Positions 34,254 to 43,695 of a DNA stretch of 64,000 bases are shown here, piece after piece. Below the pieces are notes generated by a model that saw nothing but the letters and a program-made list of their open reading frames with translations, did not search any database and had not been told where the DNA came from. The position numbers were made by a program, and so were the translations under genes. Each line of letters begins with the position of its first letter. The first letter of the stretch is position 1. The DNA is from Sinomicrobium weinanense (lineage in GTDB: Bacteria > Bacteroidota > Bacteroidia > Flavobacteriales > Flavobacteriaceae). The DNA is taken from positions 372,001 through 436,000 of the forward strand of contig NZ_JAHKRR010000003.1 in assembly GCF_018863395.1 (NCBI RefSeq), given 5' to 3'.

Positions 34254-35252
34254 ATGCTAGAAGTTCAAGATATTTCCTTTCGTTTTACGGAAAACCCTGT
34301 GCTTGATGCTGTGAGTTTCAAGGCAGAACCGGGGCAGATCATATCCGTGATCGGGGAAAGCGGTTCGGGAAAAAGCACCCTGCTCCGCGCTGTATATGGC
34401 CTCCATGACCTGGAACAGGGAGAAATACGCTGGAAAGGCAAGAAAATACTGGGGCCTGCTTATAACCTCGTCCCGGGCGAATCTTACATAAAATACCTCG
34501 CCCAGGATTTTGACCTGATGCCATATACCACGGTAAGTGAAAATGTGGGGAAATTCCTGTCTAATTTCTACCCGGAAGAAAAAAAGCGACGGATAGACGA
34601 GCTGTTGGAGATGGTAGAACTTACGGAATACGCCAACTCCAGGCCCGGCAACCTCAGCGGCGGACAACAGCAGCGGGTGGCCCTGGCCCGGGCCATGGCA
34701 CTGAAACCGGAACTATTATTGCTGGACGAACCATTCAGTCACATAGACAGTTTCCGGAAAAGCAAGTTGCGCAGGGACCTTTTTGCCTTCCTCCGAAAGA
34801 AACAGATCACCTGTATTATCGCTACTCACGACAGCGTGGACGCCCTGGCCCATGCCGATAAGACCCTGGTGATAAAGGACGGCAGGATCGTTCGGGAAGA
34901 TTCGCCGCAACGCCTTTATCAAAACCCGGGAAGTAGCTACACCGCCTCCCTGTTCGGGGAAGTCAATGAAATTCGGCCCGATCTGCTCCTCCCCCCCGGA
35001 AATAACGGACAACCCGGCGATAAAGTCCTTGTCTATACTCATGAGCTGCACGTAGCAGAACAGTCGCACCTGAAAGTCAGGGTAAAAGAATCTTACTTCG
35101 AAGGCGGCCACTATCTCATACGGGGGTTATATCACGGGCAGGTATTGTTCTTCGATCATCCGGTGCCTCTTCCCCCGGAAAAGATCATTTATCTCAAAGC
35201 GGACGAAAAGATCGTTAAAGAAAGGCTAAATCATAAAAATAAAACCGGCTAA
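34254..35252 (+). CDS. ABC transporter ATP-binding protein (FbpC/PotA-like)
   Basis: The 332-residue ATPase has Walker A (GESGSGKST), Q-loop (YLAQDFDLM), signature LSGGQQQRVALARAMAL, Walker B (LLLLDEPFS) and switch His (IIATHD). The C-terminal about 100 residues resemble a TOBE-like regulatory domain found in iron, spermidine or sulfate importers. No permease or binding-protein gene is adjacent, so the transport substrate is unknown. Confidence 0.85.
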   Translation: MLEVQDISFRFTENPVLDAVSFKAEPGQIISVIGESGSGKSTLLRAVYGLHDLEQGEIRWKGKKILGPAYNLVPGESYIKYLAQDFDLMPYTTVSENVGKFLSNFYPEEKKRRIDELLEMVELTEYANSRPGNLSGGQQQRVALARAMALKPELLLLDEPFSHIDSFRKSKLRRDLFAFLRKKQITCIIATHDSVDALAHADKTLVIKDGRIVREDSPQRLYQNPGSSYTASLFGEVNEIRPDLLLPPGNNGQPGDKVLVYTHELHVAEQSHLKVRVKESYFEGGHYLIRGLYHGQVLFFDHPVPLPPEKIIYLKADEKIVKERLNHKNKTG

Positions 35253-35266
35253 TCTATTCAGTAAGT

Positions 35267-35274
35267 TATATTTG
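35267..35274 (+). promoter_or_regulatory. -7 promoter box of plsC-desaturase unit
   Basis: TATATTTG is a perfect consensus match, 46 bases before the ATG at 35320. No strong -33 was identified. Confidence 0.5.
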
Positions 35275-35319
35275 CGCGGCCAGTCCTCCGGGGAGGCCCT
35301 ATTTTGTTAAACCCTTAGT

Positions 35320-36054
35320 ATGAAAAAATTGCTGTCTTATCCCCTAACTGCCTTGTACTACCTGTGTTTCGGGATTTCACTGGTCGTATTCCACCCCATA
35401 CAGTGGATCTGCCTGAACCTGTTCGGATACAGTGCACACAAAAAGAGTGTTTCCATCCTCAACCTCTTCCTGGTCCGCTGTACCAATATTCTCGGCACCA
35501 CCTGTACATTCGAAAACCTGCACCTCGTTCCCGAAGGCGTACCTCTTATTATCGTTTCCAACCACCAGAGCATGTATGACATTCCGCCGATCATCTGGTA
35601 TATGCGCAAGTTCCATCCCAAATTCATCAGCAAGAAGGAACTCGGCAAGGGGATACCAAGTGTCTCGTACAACCTGAGGCACGGAGGTTCTGTGCTGATA
35701 GACCGCAAAGATCCCAAACAGGCCCTTCCGGCGATAAAAAAAATGGCAGAATACATCGAAAAGCACAACCGGTCTGCTGTGATCTTCCCCGAAGGGACAC
35801 GCAGTAAGAACGGTGTTCCCAGGAAATTTTCAGAAAACGGACTAAAAATACTCTGCAAATATGCAACATCCGCATACATTGTACCGTTAACCATAAATAA
35901 CTCGTGGAAAATTGTTAAAAACGGTAATTTTCCCCTAACTTTGTGTAACCAAATGACCTTCACCATACAACAACCATTTGCCATCCAGAATGTTCCTTTC
36001 AAAGAAATTATGGAGAGAACGGAAAACGCTGTAAAACAAGGAATAATAATATAA
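35320..36054 (+). CDS. plsC: 1-acyl-sn-glycerol-3-phosphate acyltransferase
   Basis: The 244-residue membrane-associated enzyme has an N-terminal hydrophobic segment and the acyltransferase motifs NHQSMYD (HX4D) and FPEGTRSKNG. It should make phosphatidic acid in the inner membrane. The desaturase gene follows by 7 bases, so the pair likely works in membrane lipid synthesis. Confidence 0.9.
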   Translation: MKKLLSYPLTALYYLCFGISLVVFHPIQWICLNLFGYSAHKKSVSILNLFLVRCTNILGTTCTFENLHLVPEGVPLIIVSNHQSMYDIPPIIWYMRKFHPKFISKKELGKGIPSVSYNLRHGGSVLIDRKDPKQALPAIKKMAEYIEKHNRSAVIFPEGTRSKNGVPRKFSENGLKILCKYATSAYIVPLTINNSWKIVKNGNFPLTLCNQMTFTIQQPFAIQNVPFKEIMERTENAVKQGIII

Positions 36055-36061
36055 AGTCATT

Positions 36062-37051
36062 ATGTCTATTAAGAATGTTCGACTGGAAGTAATGCAGCTT
36101 CTGGAAAAAGATATTGATACCTATGTGGATAAGTTTTTGATCCCGGTCGATACGATCTGGCAACCCAGCGATTTTTTGCCCGATTCCGAAAATGAAAGTT
36201 TTATGGAAGAGGTCAGGGAATTGCGCGAACTCGCCAAGGAAATGCCCTATGATTTCTGGGTAGTGCTCGTCGGGGATACCATCACCGAAGAAGCCCTGCC
36301 CACTTACGAATCCTGGCTGATGGATGTGGAAGGCATAGACCAGATAGGACGGAACGGCTGGTCCAAATGGGTACGGCACTGGACAGGAGAAGAAAACCGC
36401 CATGGTGACGTGCTCAATAAATATCTTTACCTCTCCGGAAGGGTAAACATGAAGGAAGTGGAGCGCACCACCCACCACCTCATCAATGACGGATTTGACA
36501 TCGGTACCGATACCGATCCCTACAAAAATTTTGTATACACGAGTTTTCAGGAACTGGCTACTTATATTTCGCACAACAGGGTGGCCAAACTGGCCAAAAA
36601 GTACGGCAACCTGAGGCTTTCCAAGATGTGCAAGATCATCTCCGGTGATGAAATGCGCCACCACCACGCCTACAGCGAATTTGTAAAGCGTATTTTCGAG
36701 GTAGACCCGAGCCAGATGATGCTGGCTTTCCAGTACATGATGAAACAGAAGATCACCATGCCCGCCCACTTTTTACGGGAGTCCGGACACAAGATAGGTG
36801 CGGCCTGGGAACAGTTTTCCGATTCGGCCCAGCGCGTCGGGGTATATACCGCCAACGACTATGTGGACATCATTCAAAAGCTGATCGACAAGTGGCAGAT
36901 CGACAAGATGACTGACCTTACCGACGAAGCCGAAAAAGCCCGGGATTACCTGATGAAACTGCCTGCACGGATGCTCAGGGTATCCGAAAGGCTGGTCATC
37001 CCCCAGGAATCGCATATATTCAAATGGGTGGAGCCTGCAATAGCCAAGTAA
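36062..37051 (+). CDS. acyl-ACP desaturase (di-iron, ferritin-like)
   Basis: The 329-residue protein has the two iron-binding motif pairs of acyl-ACP desaturases, GEENRHG and GDEMRHHHAY, plus the conserved WVVLVGDTITEEALPTYESWL segment with a further Glu. It should introduce a double bond in acyl-ACP chains under aerobic conditions. It follows plsC by 7 bases and is followed by a terminator. Confidence 0.9.
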   Translation: MSIKNVRLEVMQLLEKDIDTYVDKFLIPVDTIWQPSDFLPDSENESFMEEVRELRELAKEMPYDFWVVLVGDTITEEALPTYESWLMDVEGIDQIGRNGWSKWVRHWTGEENRHGDVLNKYLYLSGRVNMKEVERTTHHLINDGFDIGTDTDPYKNFVYTSFQELATYISHNRVAKLAKKYGNLRLSKMCKIISGDEMRHHHAYSEFVKRIFEVDPSQMMLAFQYMMKQKITMPAHFLRESGHKIGAAWEQFSDSAQRVGVYTANDYVDIIQKLIDKWQIDKMTDLTDEAEKARDYLMKLPARMLRVSERLVIPQESHIFKWVEPAIAK

Positions 37052-37082
37052 TATCCCCTTGTAAAACATTAAAAAACTTCTT

Positions 37083-37114
37083 AAAAATCCTTTCATTAAC
37101 CTGGAAGGATTTTT
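37083..37114 (+). terminator. rho-independent terminator after the desaturase gene
   Basis: AAAAATCCTT (37083-37092) and AAGGATTTTT (37105-37114) form a perfect 10-bp stem with a U-run. It lies only 12 bases before the ATG of the next gene (37127), so that gene needs a promoter overlapping it or read-through. Confidence 0.7.
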
Positions 37115-37126
37115 TAATTTCACCCC

Positions 37127-37780
37127 ATGAACAATCCCGATATCATTCCAAACACCATTGCTTTTGTAAAACAGCAATTAAAGGATGCAGAAGGCGGCCA
37201 TGACTGGTTTCACATCCTAAGAGTCTACAACAATACCATGCTCATTGCCAGGAGCGAGAAAGCCGATATGCTCGTCGTGCAGTTGGGTGCCCTGCTTCAC
37301 GACATCGCCGACAGTAAATTCCACAACGGTGACGAAAGTGTAGGCCCGAAAATGGCCCGGACCTTTCTCGAAAACGAAAATGCCGACCGGGAAACCATTG
37401 ATCATGTAGTGAAGATCATCGAAAACATTTCCTTCAAAGGCAGTTATGGCAAATTGGCCTTCCGCTCCAGGGAACTCGATATCGTTCAGGATGCCGACAG
37501 GCTGGATGCGATAGGCGCCATCGGCATTGCCCGGGCATTCAATTACGGAGGATTCAAAAACAGGGAACTCCACAACCCGGACATTCCACCCCAACAATAC
37601 AAGACCAAAGCAGCATACAAAAACAACAAGGCCCCGACGATCAACCATTTCTACGAAAAACTCCTCCTCCTGAAAGACCGGATGAACACCGAAACCGGGC
37701 GGAAAATAGCTGAAGAACGGCACCGCTTTATGGAAGATTTCCTGGAACAATTTTACGGGGAATGGGAGGGAACAAGGTAA
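37127..37780 (+). CDS. HD-domain phosphohydrolase (YpgQ/YedJ-like)
   Basis: The 217-residue protein has the HD superfamily metal motif with H in GGHDWFHILRV and HD in LLHDIADSKFH, plus a later D in IVQDADRLDAIGAIG. This is the YpgQ/YedJ-type HD family, whose members hydrolyse nucleotides. Its start is 12 bases after the terminator stem of the preceding gene. The substrate is not known. Confidence 0.83.
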   Translation: MNNPDIIPNTIAFVKQQLKDAEGGHDWFHILRVYNNTMLIARSEKADMLVVQLGALLHDIADSKFHNGDESVGPKMARTFLENENADRETIDHVVKIIENISFKGSYGKLAFRSRELDIVQDADRLDAIGAIGIARAFNYGGFKNRELHNPDIPPQQYKTKAAYKNNKAPTINHFYEKLLLLKDRMNTETGRKIAEERHRFMEDFLEQFYGEWEGTR

Positions 37781-37822
37781 TTTTTCATTACTTTTAATGG
37801 AACTTAACTCAATTCCGAACAG

Positions 37823-38287
37823 ATGAAAAAGCTACTTATCCCGACTTTGGCCGCCATGTCCTTCCTCCTGGCCTGCAAGAATAACACGAAAGAAAAAGAA
37901 CAAAACGAGGAAAGTGTTCAGACCGAAAGCCAGGCACCGGCACCTCCTGCTACGACAAACCTGTGTTTTTTAACTACCGGAAAAGACATCGAAAGAGGCG
38001 ACAGGGTGATCAGGGATTCCACGATATTGACATTGCAGCTCAAGGGCGAAAAGGTTTCCGGGATATTCAACTGGTTCCCGGCAGAAAAAGACGGAAGAAG
38101 TGGAACCATAGACGGTATCCTGAAAGACGATATGATCAGTGGAAAATATACCTTTACCCAGGAAGGGATGACAGAAACCCAGGATATCCGTATAGAAATA
38201 ACAGAACAGGAAGCCAGAATAACCACCAATCCCGGCAAGCAGGGAGAATTCCTTCTTACGGCCGAAAAAACAGTCTGTAAAGATTAA
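37823..38287 (+). CDS. small lipoprotein of unknown function
   Basis: The 154-residue product has a clear lipobox (SFLLACK) and a Glu/Lys-rich linker with a Pro/Ala stretch (QAPAPPATTN), then a beta-rich domain (RSGTIDGILKDDMISGKYTFTQEG). Two further Cys (about 48 and 152) flank the domain and could pair. I do not recognise the family. Its stop codon overlaps that of the convergent radical SAM gene in the shared TTAA. Confidence 0.7.
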   Translation: MKKLLIPTLAAMSFLLACKNNTKEKEQNEESVQTESQAPAPPATTNLCFLTTGKDIERGDRVIRDSTILTLQLKGEKVSGIFNWFPAEKDGRSGTIDGILKDDMISGKYTFTQEGMTETQDIRIEITEQEARITTNPGKQGEFLLTAEKTVCKD

Positions 38288-39357
38288 AACAACTTTAACT
38301 GTCCGTCCTTGTAGCTTTCATGCAGTGAGGTATTGAGATGCGGATAGCATTTATCTGCAAAATATTTTAACCGGGCTATCCTGAACATGGAATGTATCTG
38401 CGCGGCGATCTTTCCTTCTCCGGTCATTCGCTTACCATAACGGCTGTCATTGAGATTTCCGCCGTGGCAATCCTCGATCTGGTGCAGTACCTTCTCCGCC
38501 CGGTCCGGCATGGTTTTTTGTATCCAGTCGGTAAATATCTGGCCAATGGCACCGTTGAGCCTCACGATGGTATGCCCGATGGAAACCGCTCCGTGATCTG
38601 AAGCTGCTTTAGCCAGGGGCAATACCTCATGACTGTTTATCGAAGGAATCACAGGAGCTATCATCACATTTACGGGAATGCCGTTTTCGGATAGTTTTTT
38701 TACGGTACTGAGCCGCTTTTTGATACTTGCTGTCCTGGGCTCCAATACTCTTCTGGTCTTTTCAGAAAGCGAAGTCACTGAAATACTGGCTGCGACCAGG
38801 TTGTCTTTGGCCAGTTCGGTCAGGATATCAAGGTCACGGGTGATCAGGGCATTCTTGGTGATGATCCCTACCGGATGTTTGTACTTCAAAAATACTTTCA
38901 GGCATTCGCGGGTAATTAAAAATTGTTGTTCCGCAGGCTGGTAACAATCGGTATTACCGGACAACATTATGGCATGCGCCTTCCAGTTTTTGCTTTTCAG
39001 CTTTTCTTCCAGCAGTTTCGGAGCATTTTCCTTGATAAGAATACGCCGTTCAAAGTCCAGCCCTGGGCTGTAACCCCAATATTCATGGCTGTTCCTGGCA
39101 TAGCAGTAAATACAGCCGTGCTCACAGCCCTGGTAGGGATTCATCGAGTAGCCCATGCCTACATCGGGACTGTCTACCTTATTGACTATGGTTTTAGGGA
39201 ATACCCGGATATATTGCGTCTTGTTGTCATCGGCCTCATCGCCTTCCAGCCGGCAGTATTCCAGAAAATCGTCCCGCATTTCATGAGACATTTCCAGAAA
39301 CCTGTTCCGCACATTCTGCTGCGCACCCCTACCTTTTATGTAAGCATCCTTTTCCAC
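38284..39357 (-). CDS. PA0069-type radical SAM protein
   Basis: The 357-residue protein has the C78-x3-C82-x2-C85 [4Fe-4S] motif (GCEHGCIYCYARNSHEYWGY) and the SPL-like layout of the PA0069 family. The N-terminal (RGAQQNVRNRF) also fits. These proteins are related to spore photoproduct lyase; their true function is not established. It is convergent with the lipoprotein gene, with overlapping stop codons. Confidence 0.87.
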   Translation of the reverse strand: MEKDAYIKGRGAQQNVRNRFLEMSHEMRDDFLEYCRLEGDEADDNKTQYIRVFPKTIVNKVDSPDVGMGYSMNPYQGCEHGCIYCYARNSHEYWGYSPGLDFERRILIKENAPKLLEEKLKSKNWKAHAIMLSGNTDCYQPAEQQFLITRECLKVFLKYKHPVGIITKNALITRDLDILTELAKDNLVAASISVTSLSEKTRRVLEPRTASIKKRLSTVKKLSENGIPVNVMIAPVIPSINSHEVLPLAKAASDHGAVSIGHTIVRLNGAIGQIFTDWIQKTMPDRAEKVLHQIEDCHGGNLNDSRYGKRMTGEGKIAAQIHSMFRIARLKYFADKCYPHLNTSLHESYKDGQLKLF

Positions 39358-39468
39358 TCTTTAAAATTACGAAATCGGGCTGTGGAAAAATGTTAAAATA
39401 CGGAAGGGTTATCAACAGGAGTACAAAGTATCAAGTACAAAGTAAAAACACTTCTAACTTCGTACTGA

Positions 39469-41034
39469 TCAAATGCTGTTCATTGCCATTTGGTCCATGC
39501 GCATCAGCCAGGTCCGCATATCGGTCTCTTTGAGGACAATTCCCCTTAATTCTTCGATCGCTACGCGTTGCTGTTCCATCGTGTCGCGGTGGCGCATGGT
39601 TACCGTATGGTCTTCCAGGGTCTGGTGGTCTACGGTAATGCAAAAAGGTGTTCCGGCGGCGTCTTGCCTTCTGTATCTTCGGCCCACGGCATCCTTGTCG
39701 TCATATTTCACCATAAAATCCCACTTCAGGTCATCTACGATCTTGCGGGCAATTTCCGGCAGGCCGTCCTTTTTCACCAGGGGCAGTACTGCCGCTTTAT
39801 ATGGCGCGAGTACCGCAGGTATTTTGAGTACGATCCTGCTAGTACCGTTTTCCAGTTCTTCATCCTGAAGCGAATTGGAAAATACGGCGAGGAACATACG
39901 GTCCAGGCCAATGGAAGTTTCTACCACATAAGGCACATAGCTTTCGTTGAGTTCGGGATCGAAATACTGCAATTTCTTTCCGGAGAATTCTTCGTGCTTG
40001 CTCAGGTCAAAATCTGTGCGGGAGTGAATCCCTTCGAGTTCCTTGAACCCGAACGGGAACTTAAATTCTATATCAGTGGCCGCATCGGCATAGTGGGCCA
40101 GCTTTTCGTGATCGTGAAAACGGTAATTTTCTTCTCCCATACCGAGAGAAAGATGCCATTTCATACGGTTTTCTTTCCAGGAGTCATACCATTTTTTCTG
40201 CTCTCCGGGACGCACAAAGAATTGCATTTCCATCTGTTCGAACTCCCGTTGGCGGAAGATGAACTGACGTGCCACGATCTCGTTGCGGAACGCTTTCCCG
40301 GTCTGTGCTATTCCAAATGGTATTTTCATTCTTCCCGTTTTCTGTACATTGAGAAAGTTTACAAAAATACCCTGTGCCGTTTCCGGGCGAAGGTAGAGGT
40401 CCATCGCACTGTCTGCAGATGCTCCCAGTTTAGTGCCGAACATCAGGTTGAACTGCTTTACATCCGTCCAGTTTTTAGAACCGGTTTCGGGATCTGCAAT
40501 GCCCAGTTCCTCGATCAGGGCCTTTACATCGGCCAGGTCTTCTTTTTCCAGTGATCTTCCGAGACGCTTGAGGATGGTATCGGCTTTTTCCTGATAATCC
40601 TTCACCCTTCCATTGGTAGCCAGAAACTGTTCCTTGTCAAAGGTCTCTCCAAAACGTTTTTCGGCCTTGGCGACTTCTTTGTCTATCTTGGCCTCTATTT
40701 TGGCCGCATAATCTTCCACCAGCACATCGGCCCTGTAACGTTTCTTGGAATCCTTGTTGTCTATGAGCGGATCATTAAAGGCATCCACGTGCCCGGAGGC
40801 CTTCCACGTAGTGGGGTGCATAAATATCGCAGCGTCTATACCCACAATATTTTCGTGCATCTGCACCATGGCTTTCCACCAGTATTCGCGGATGTTCTTT
40901 TTAAGCTCTGCCCCGTTCTGTGCATAGTCGTACACTGCACTGAGGCCGTCGTATATTTCGCTTGAGGGGAATATATAACCGTATTCCTTTGCGTGTGATA
41001 TTACCTTCTTGAAATGTTCGTCTTGATTTGCCAT
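39469..41034 (-). CDS. glyS: glycine--tRNA ligase, eukaryal/archaeal-type homodimer
   Basis: The 521-residue class II synthetase starts MANQDEHFKKVISHAKEYGYIFPSSEIYDG and carries the family's YLRPETAQGIFVNFLNVQ, QTGKAFRNEI and ETSIGLDRMFLA motifs with a C-terminal anticodon-binding domain. It charges tRNA-Gly. This single-chain form replaces the alpha2-beta2 type in Bacteroidota. It appears monocistronic with the -7 box almost touching its ATG. Confidence 0.95.
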   Translation of the reverse strand: MANQDEHFKKVISHAKEYGYIFPSSEIYDGLSAVYDYAQNGAELKKNIREYWWKAMVQMHENIVGIDAAIFMHPTTWKASGHVDAFNDPLIDNKDSKKRYRADVLVEDYAAKIEAKIDKEVAKAEKRFGETFDKEQFLATNGRVKDYQEKADTILKRLGRSLEKEDLADVKALIEELGIADPETGSKNWTDVKQFNLMFGTKLGASADSAMDLYLRPETAQGIFVNFLNVQKTGRMKIPFGIAQTGKAFRNEIVARQFIFRQREFEQMEMQFFVRPGEQKKWYDSWKENRMKWHLSLGMGEENYRFHDHEKLAHYADAATDIEFKFPFGFKELEGIHSRTDFDLSKHEEFSGKKLQYFDPELNESYVPYVVETSIGLDRMFLAVFSNSLQDEELENGTSRIVLKIPAVLAPYKAAVLPLVKKDGLPEIARKIVDDLKWDFMVKYDDKDAVGRRYRRQDAAGTPFCITVDHQTLEDHTVTMRHRDTMEQQRVAIEELRGIVLKETDMRTWLMRMDQMAMNSI

Positions 41035-41038
41035 GTCG

Positions 41039-41046
41039 CAAAAATA
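41039..41046 (-). promoter_or_regulatory. -7 box of glyS, possibly leaderless
   Basis: The minus strand reads TATTTTTG, a perfect match, and ends 4 bases before the glyS ATG. If used, transcription would start at or next to the start codon. Confidence 0.4.
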
Positions 41047-41235
41047 GAATTTTTAGCTGCAAAAAATACAGTATTCCAGGTGAAAAAAGACGGTTTCGGC
41101 ATTATTTTTTGTTACAGGGTACGAGTGTCCGGGTATTCGGGTGTACGGGTATATGTAAATCAGAGGAATACCACTCGCAGAACCGAACACTCATAAACCC
41201 GAACACCTCATTACTAAACTTTCCTTTATATTCCC

Positions 41236-41243
41236 TACATTTG
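41236..41243 (+). promoter_or_regulatory. -7 promoter box of comF
   Basis: TACATTTG is a perfect consensus match. It lies 18 bases before the GTG at 41262 and overlaps the alternative TTG at 41241, which argues for the GTG start. Confidence 0.5.
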
Positions 41244-41261
41244 AAATATAAAACCCTGAAT

Positions 41262-41960
41262 GTGATCTCTCCTGCCCGCATCTTCGGCGATATTTACAAT
41301 CTGCTGTTTCCCGAAACATGCCCGGGCTGTTCTGCCTGTTTATCCCCGAATGAAAGTATTCTCTGCACTACATGCAGGCATCAGCTCCCCGTAACGGACC
41401 ATCACCTTCTTCGCGGCAATCCGGTAGAAAAGATATTCTACGGCAGGGTAAAGGTAGAATTTGCCTCTGCTTTTCTCCCCTTCCGGAAAAAAGGGATCGC
41501 CAGGCAGCTTATTCATCACCTCAAATACAAAGGCCGCGAGGACATCGGCGAATTCCTGGGAAAATGGTATGGTTCCTGCCTGAGTGAAAGCCCGCTTGCA
41601 GGAGATGTGGATATGGTGATTCCCGTTCCGTTACATCCCAAAAAGCAACGAAAAAGAGGATATAACCAGGTTTCCTCCTTTGCCAAATCTATTGCAGATG
41701 CCCTGCAGGTGACCTACCGGGAAGACATTTTGGTAAAAACCGTCAACACCAGCACACAGACTTTTAAAGGAAAGCTGGCCCGCTGGAAAGAGAACAACAG
41801 CATTTTCGACACCCGCCAGAACATTCAGTTGCAGCCCTGTCATATCCTCCTTACAGACGACGTGATAACCACAGGCTCTACCCTGGAACACTGCGTTCGC
41901 GCATTACAAAAACACGGGAATGTTAAAGTGAGCATCATCACTATGGCCGTCACTGTATAG
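41262..41960 (+). CDS. ComF-family phosphoribosyltransferase-like protein
   Basis: About 232 residues from the GTG at 41262. It has an N-terminal zinc-ribbon-like cluster (CPGCSACLSPNESILCTTCR) and a C-terminal PRPP-binding motif ILLTDDVITTGSTLEHC. ComF proteins are linked to DNA uptake (competence) in several bacteria. The open frame extends upstream to 41028, but that part is repeat-like spacer and precedes the promoter box, so it is not likely coding. Confidence 0.85.
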   Translation: MISPARIFGDIYNLLFPETCPGCSACLSPNESILCTTCRHQLPVTDHHLLRGNPVEKIFYGRVKVEFASAFLPFRKKGIARQLIHHLKYKGREDIGEFLGKWYGSCLSESPLAGDVDMVIPVPLHPKKQRKRGYNQVSSFAKSIADALQVTYREDILVKTVNTSTQTFKGKLARWKENNSIFDTRQNIQLQPCHILLTDDVITTGSTLEHCVRALQKHGNVKVSIITMAVTV

Positions 41961-42009
41961 TTTTTAAAAATAATCGTTACTTTGTCAGGCGATAAACAAG
42001 TATTTCTGC

Positions 42010-43686
42010 ATGAGAGAAAAGGCTATAAATACAGGATTGTTTTTATTTCTCTTCCTGACCCTGTTGAACTGTGCCAAAAGAGGGACGCCAACAGGTGGCG
42101 AAAAGGACATAACCCCTCCCAAAATGATATCTGCCGAGCCGGATACATCGAGCATTAATTTCAAGGGAAAAAGAATACGTATCTATTTTGATGAGTACAT
42201 AAAGCTCAAGGATATCCAGAAACAGCTCATCATTTCCCCGCCTATGAAAACCACTCCCCAGATCATGCCACAGGGGACCGCCGGTAAATATGTTGATATA
42301 AAGATCGTCGATACACTAAAAGAAAACACCACCTACGTATTTAACTTCGGACAGAGTATTGTAGACAATAATGAAGAAAACCCGTATTCGTTCTTCAAAT
42401 ATGTCTTCTCTACCGGCGATTATGTAGACTCCCTCACCGTTAACGGATATGTAACGGATGCCATCCAGAAAAAGCCCGACGATTTTGTGTCTGTGCTCCT
42501 CTATGAAATAGATTCTACCTACAACGATTCCATTGTCTATAAAAAGCTGCCCACCTACATCACCAATACACTCGATAGCACCAGTACTTTCCAGATATCC
42601 AATATAAAAGCGGGCAAATACATGCTTATCGGGTTAAAAGACAACTCGGGAACAAACACCTATGCCCCCAAGACAGACAAAATAGCATTTATCAGTGATT
42701 TTATAGAAGTCCCGACCGATTCGGTCTACCGGCTCAACCTTTTTCAGAGCAATTCGTATTACCGTTCGGCAAGACCTGTACTTGCAGCCAAGAACAGGAT
42801 TATTTTCGGGTATGAAGGCAATGGCGACAGCATAAATATCGATATGCTTTACCCCACACCTCCACCGGATTACAAATACAGGATTCTAAAGGACAAGGAA
42901 AAAGACACCCTGCACTATTGGTTTACAGGGGTAGAGGCCGATTCCCTGATCTTTCAGATCACAAATCCGCCGGTTATGGTAAGGGACACCTTTACCGTTA
43001 AGATAAAAGAACTGTATAATGATACGCTGGCCCTCTCGGCTGCCCAGAAAGGGGACCTGTCTTTCAAAAAACCGTTTGCCATTAGCTCCACTACACCTAT
43101 TACTGCGGTCACCAAGGAGCGGATTACAATACTGAACAAGGATTCGGTACCCGTAGACTTCAATCCGGAGATCGATGAAAAGGAAAACCTGCTTCATTTA
43201 AAGTGGGAGGTACTTCCGAATGAAAACTACCTGGTTACCCTGCTCCCCGAAGCCATAGAAGATATGTTCGGGGAACACAACGACACAGTCAGTTATGCAC
43301 TGCGTACCAAGAGTTTTGCCGACTACGGTAATCTGAGGATAACCCTCCCGAATGCGGATTCTTTTCCTTTGATCATACAACTTACCACAGAAAAGGGAGA
43401 GGTGAAGGATGAAATTTATGCCACTGAAGCACGGGAATATTACGAATTCGACAACCTCAATCCGGGGAAATATCTCTTACGCGTTATTTTTGACGAAAAC
43501 AAAAACAGAAAATGGGATACCGGGAACTACCTGGACCACCTGCAACCGGAGAGGGTAAGCCATCTTCCGGATGTCCTGAACATTAAGGCCAACTGGGATA
43601 TGGAACAGGAGTTCATCCTGCTCGATCCTGCTCCGCCCGTTCCTGAAGTACCGGAAAAAGACAGTATTCCAACCGGTGGGGAATAG
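42010..43686 (+). CDS. Ig-like-domain (Big_5 type) lipoprotein
   Basis: The 558-residue lipoprotein (LLNCAKRG) begins with the PTGGEKDITPPK pattern common to this Bacteroidota family, followed by an Ig-like/Big_5 domain (about 30-130, FKGKRIRIYFDEYIKLKD) and several beta-rich repeats. It is probably anchored at the outer membrane or surface. Its role is not established. It follows comF by 49 bases. Confidence 0.8.
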   Translation: MREKAINTGLFLFLFLTLLNCAKRGTPTGGEKDITPPKMISAEPDTSSINFKGKRIRIYFDEYIKLKDIQKQLIISPPMKTTPQIMPQGTAGKYVDIKIVDTLKENTTYVFNFGQSIVDNNEENPYSFFKYVFSTGDYVDSLTVNGYVTDAIQKKPDDFVSVLLYEIDSTYNDSIVYKKLPTYITNTLDSTSTFQISNIKAGKYMLIGLKDNSGTNTYAPKTDKIAFISDFIEVPTDSVYRLNLFQSNSYYRSARPVLAAKNRIIFGYEGNGDSINIDMLYPTPPPDYKYRILKDKEKDTLHYWFTGVEADSLIFQITNPPVMVRDTFTVKIKELYNDTLALSAAQKGDLSFKKPFAISSTTPITAVTKERITILNKDSVPVDFNPEIDEKENLLHLKWEVLPNENYLVTLLPEAIEDMFGEHNDTVSYALRTKSFADYGNLRITLPNADSFPLIIQLTTEKGEVKDEIYATEAREYYEFDNLNPGKYLLRVIFDENKNRKWDTGNYLDHLQPERVSHLPDVLNIKANWDMEQEFILLDPAPPVPEVPEKDSIPTGGE

Positions 43687-43695
43687 ATTATCCTT

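Noticed and set aside
41028-41261. N-terminal extension of the comF frame
   Set aside because: The extra 78 codons cover a repeat-like spacer and the TACATTTG promoter box; ComF family members start close to the zinc ribbon, as with the GTG at 41262.
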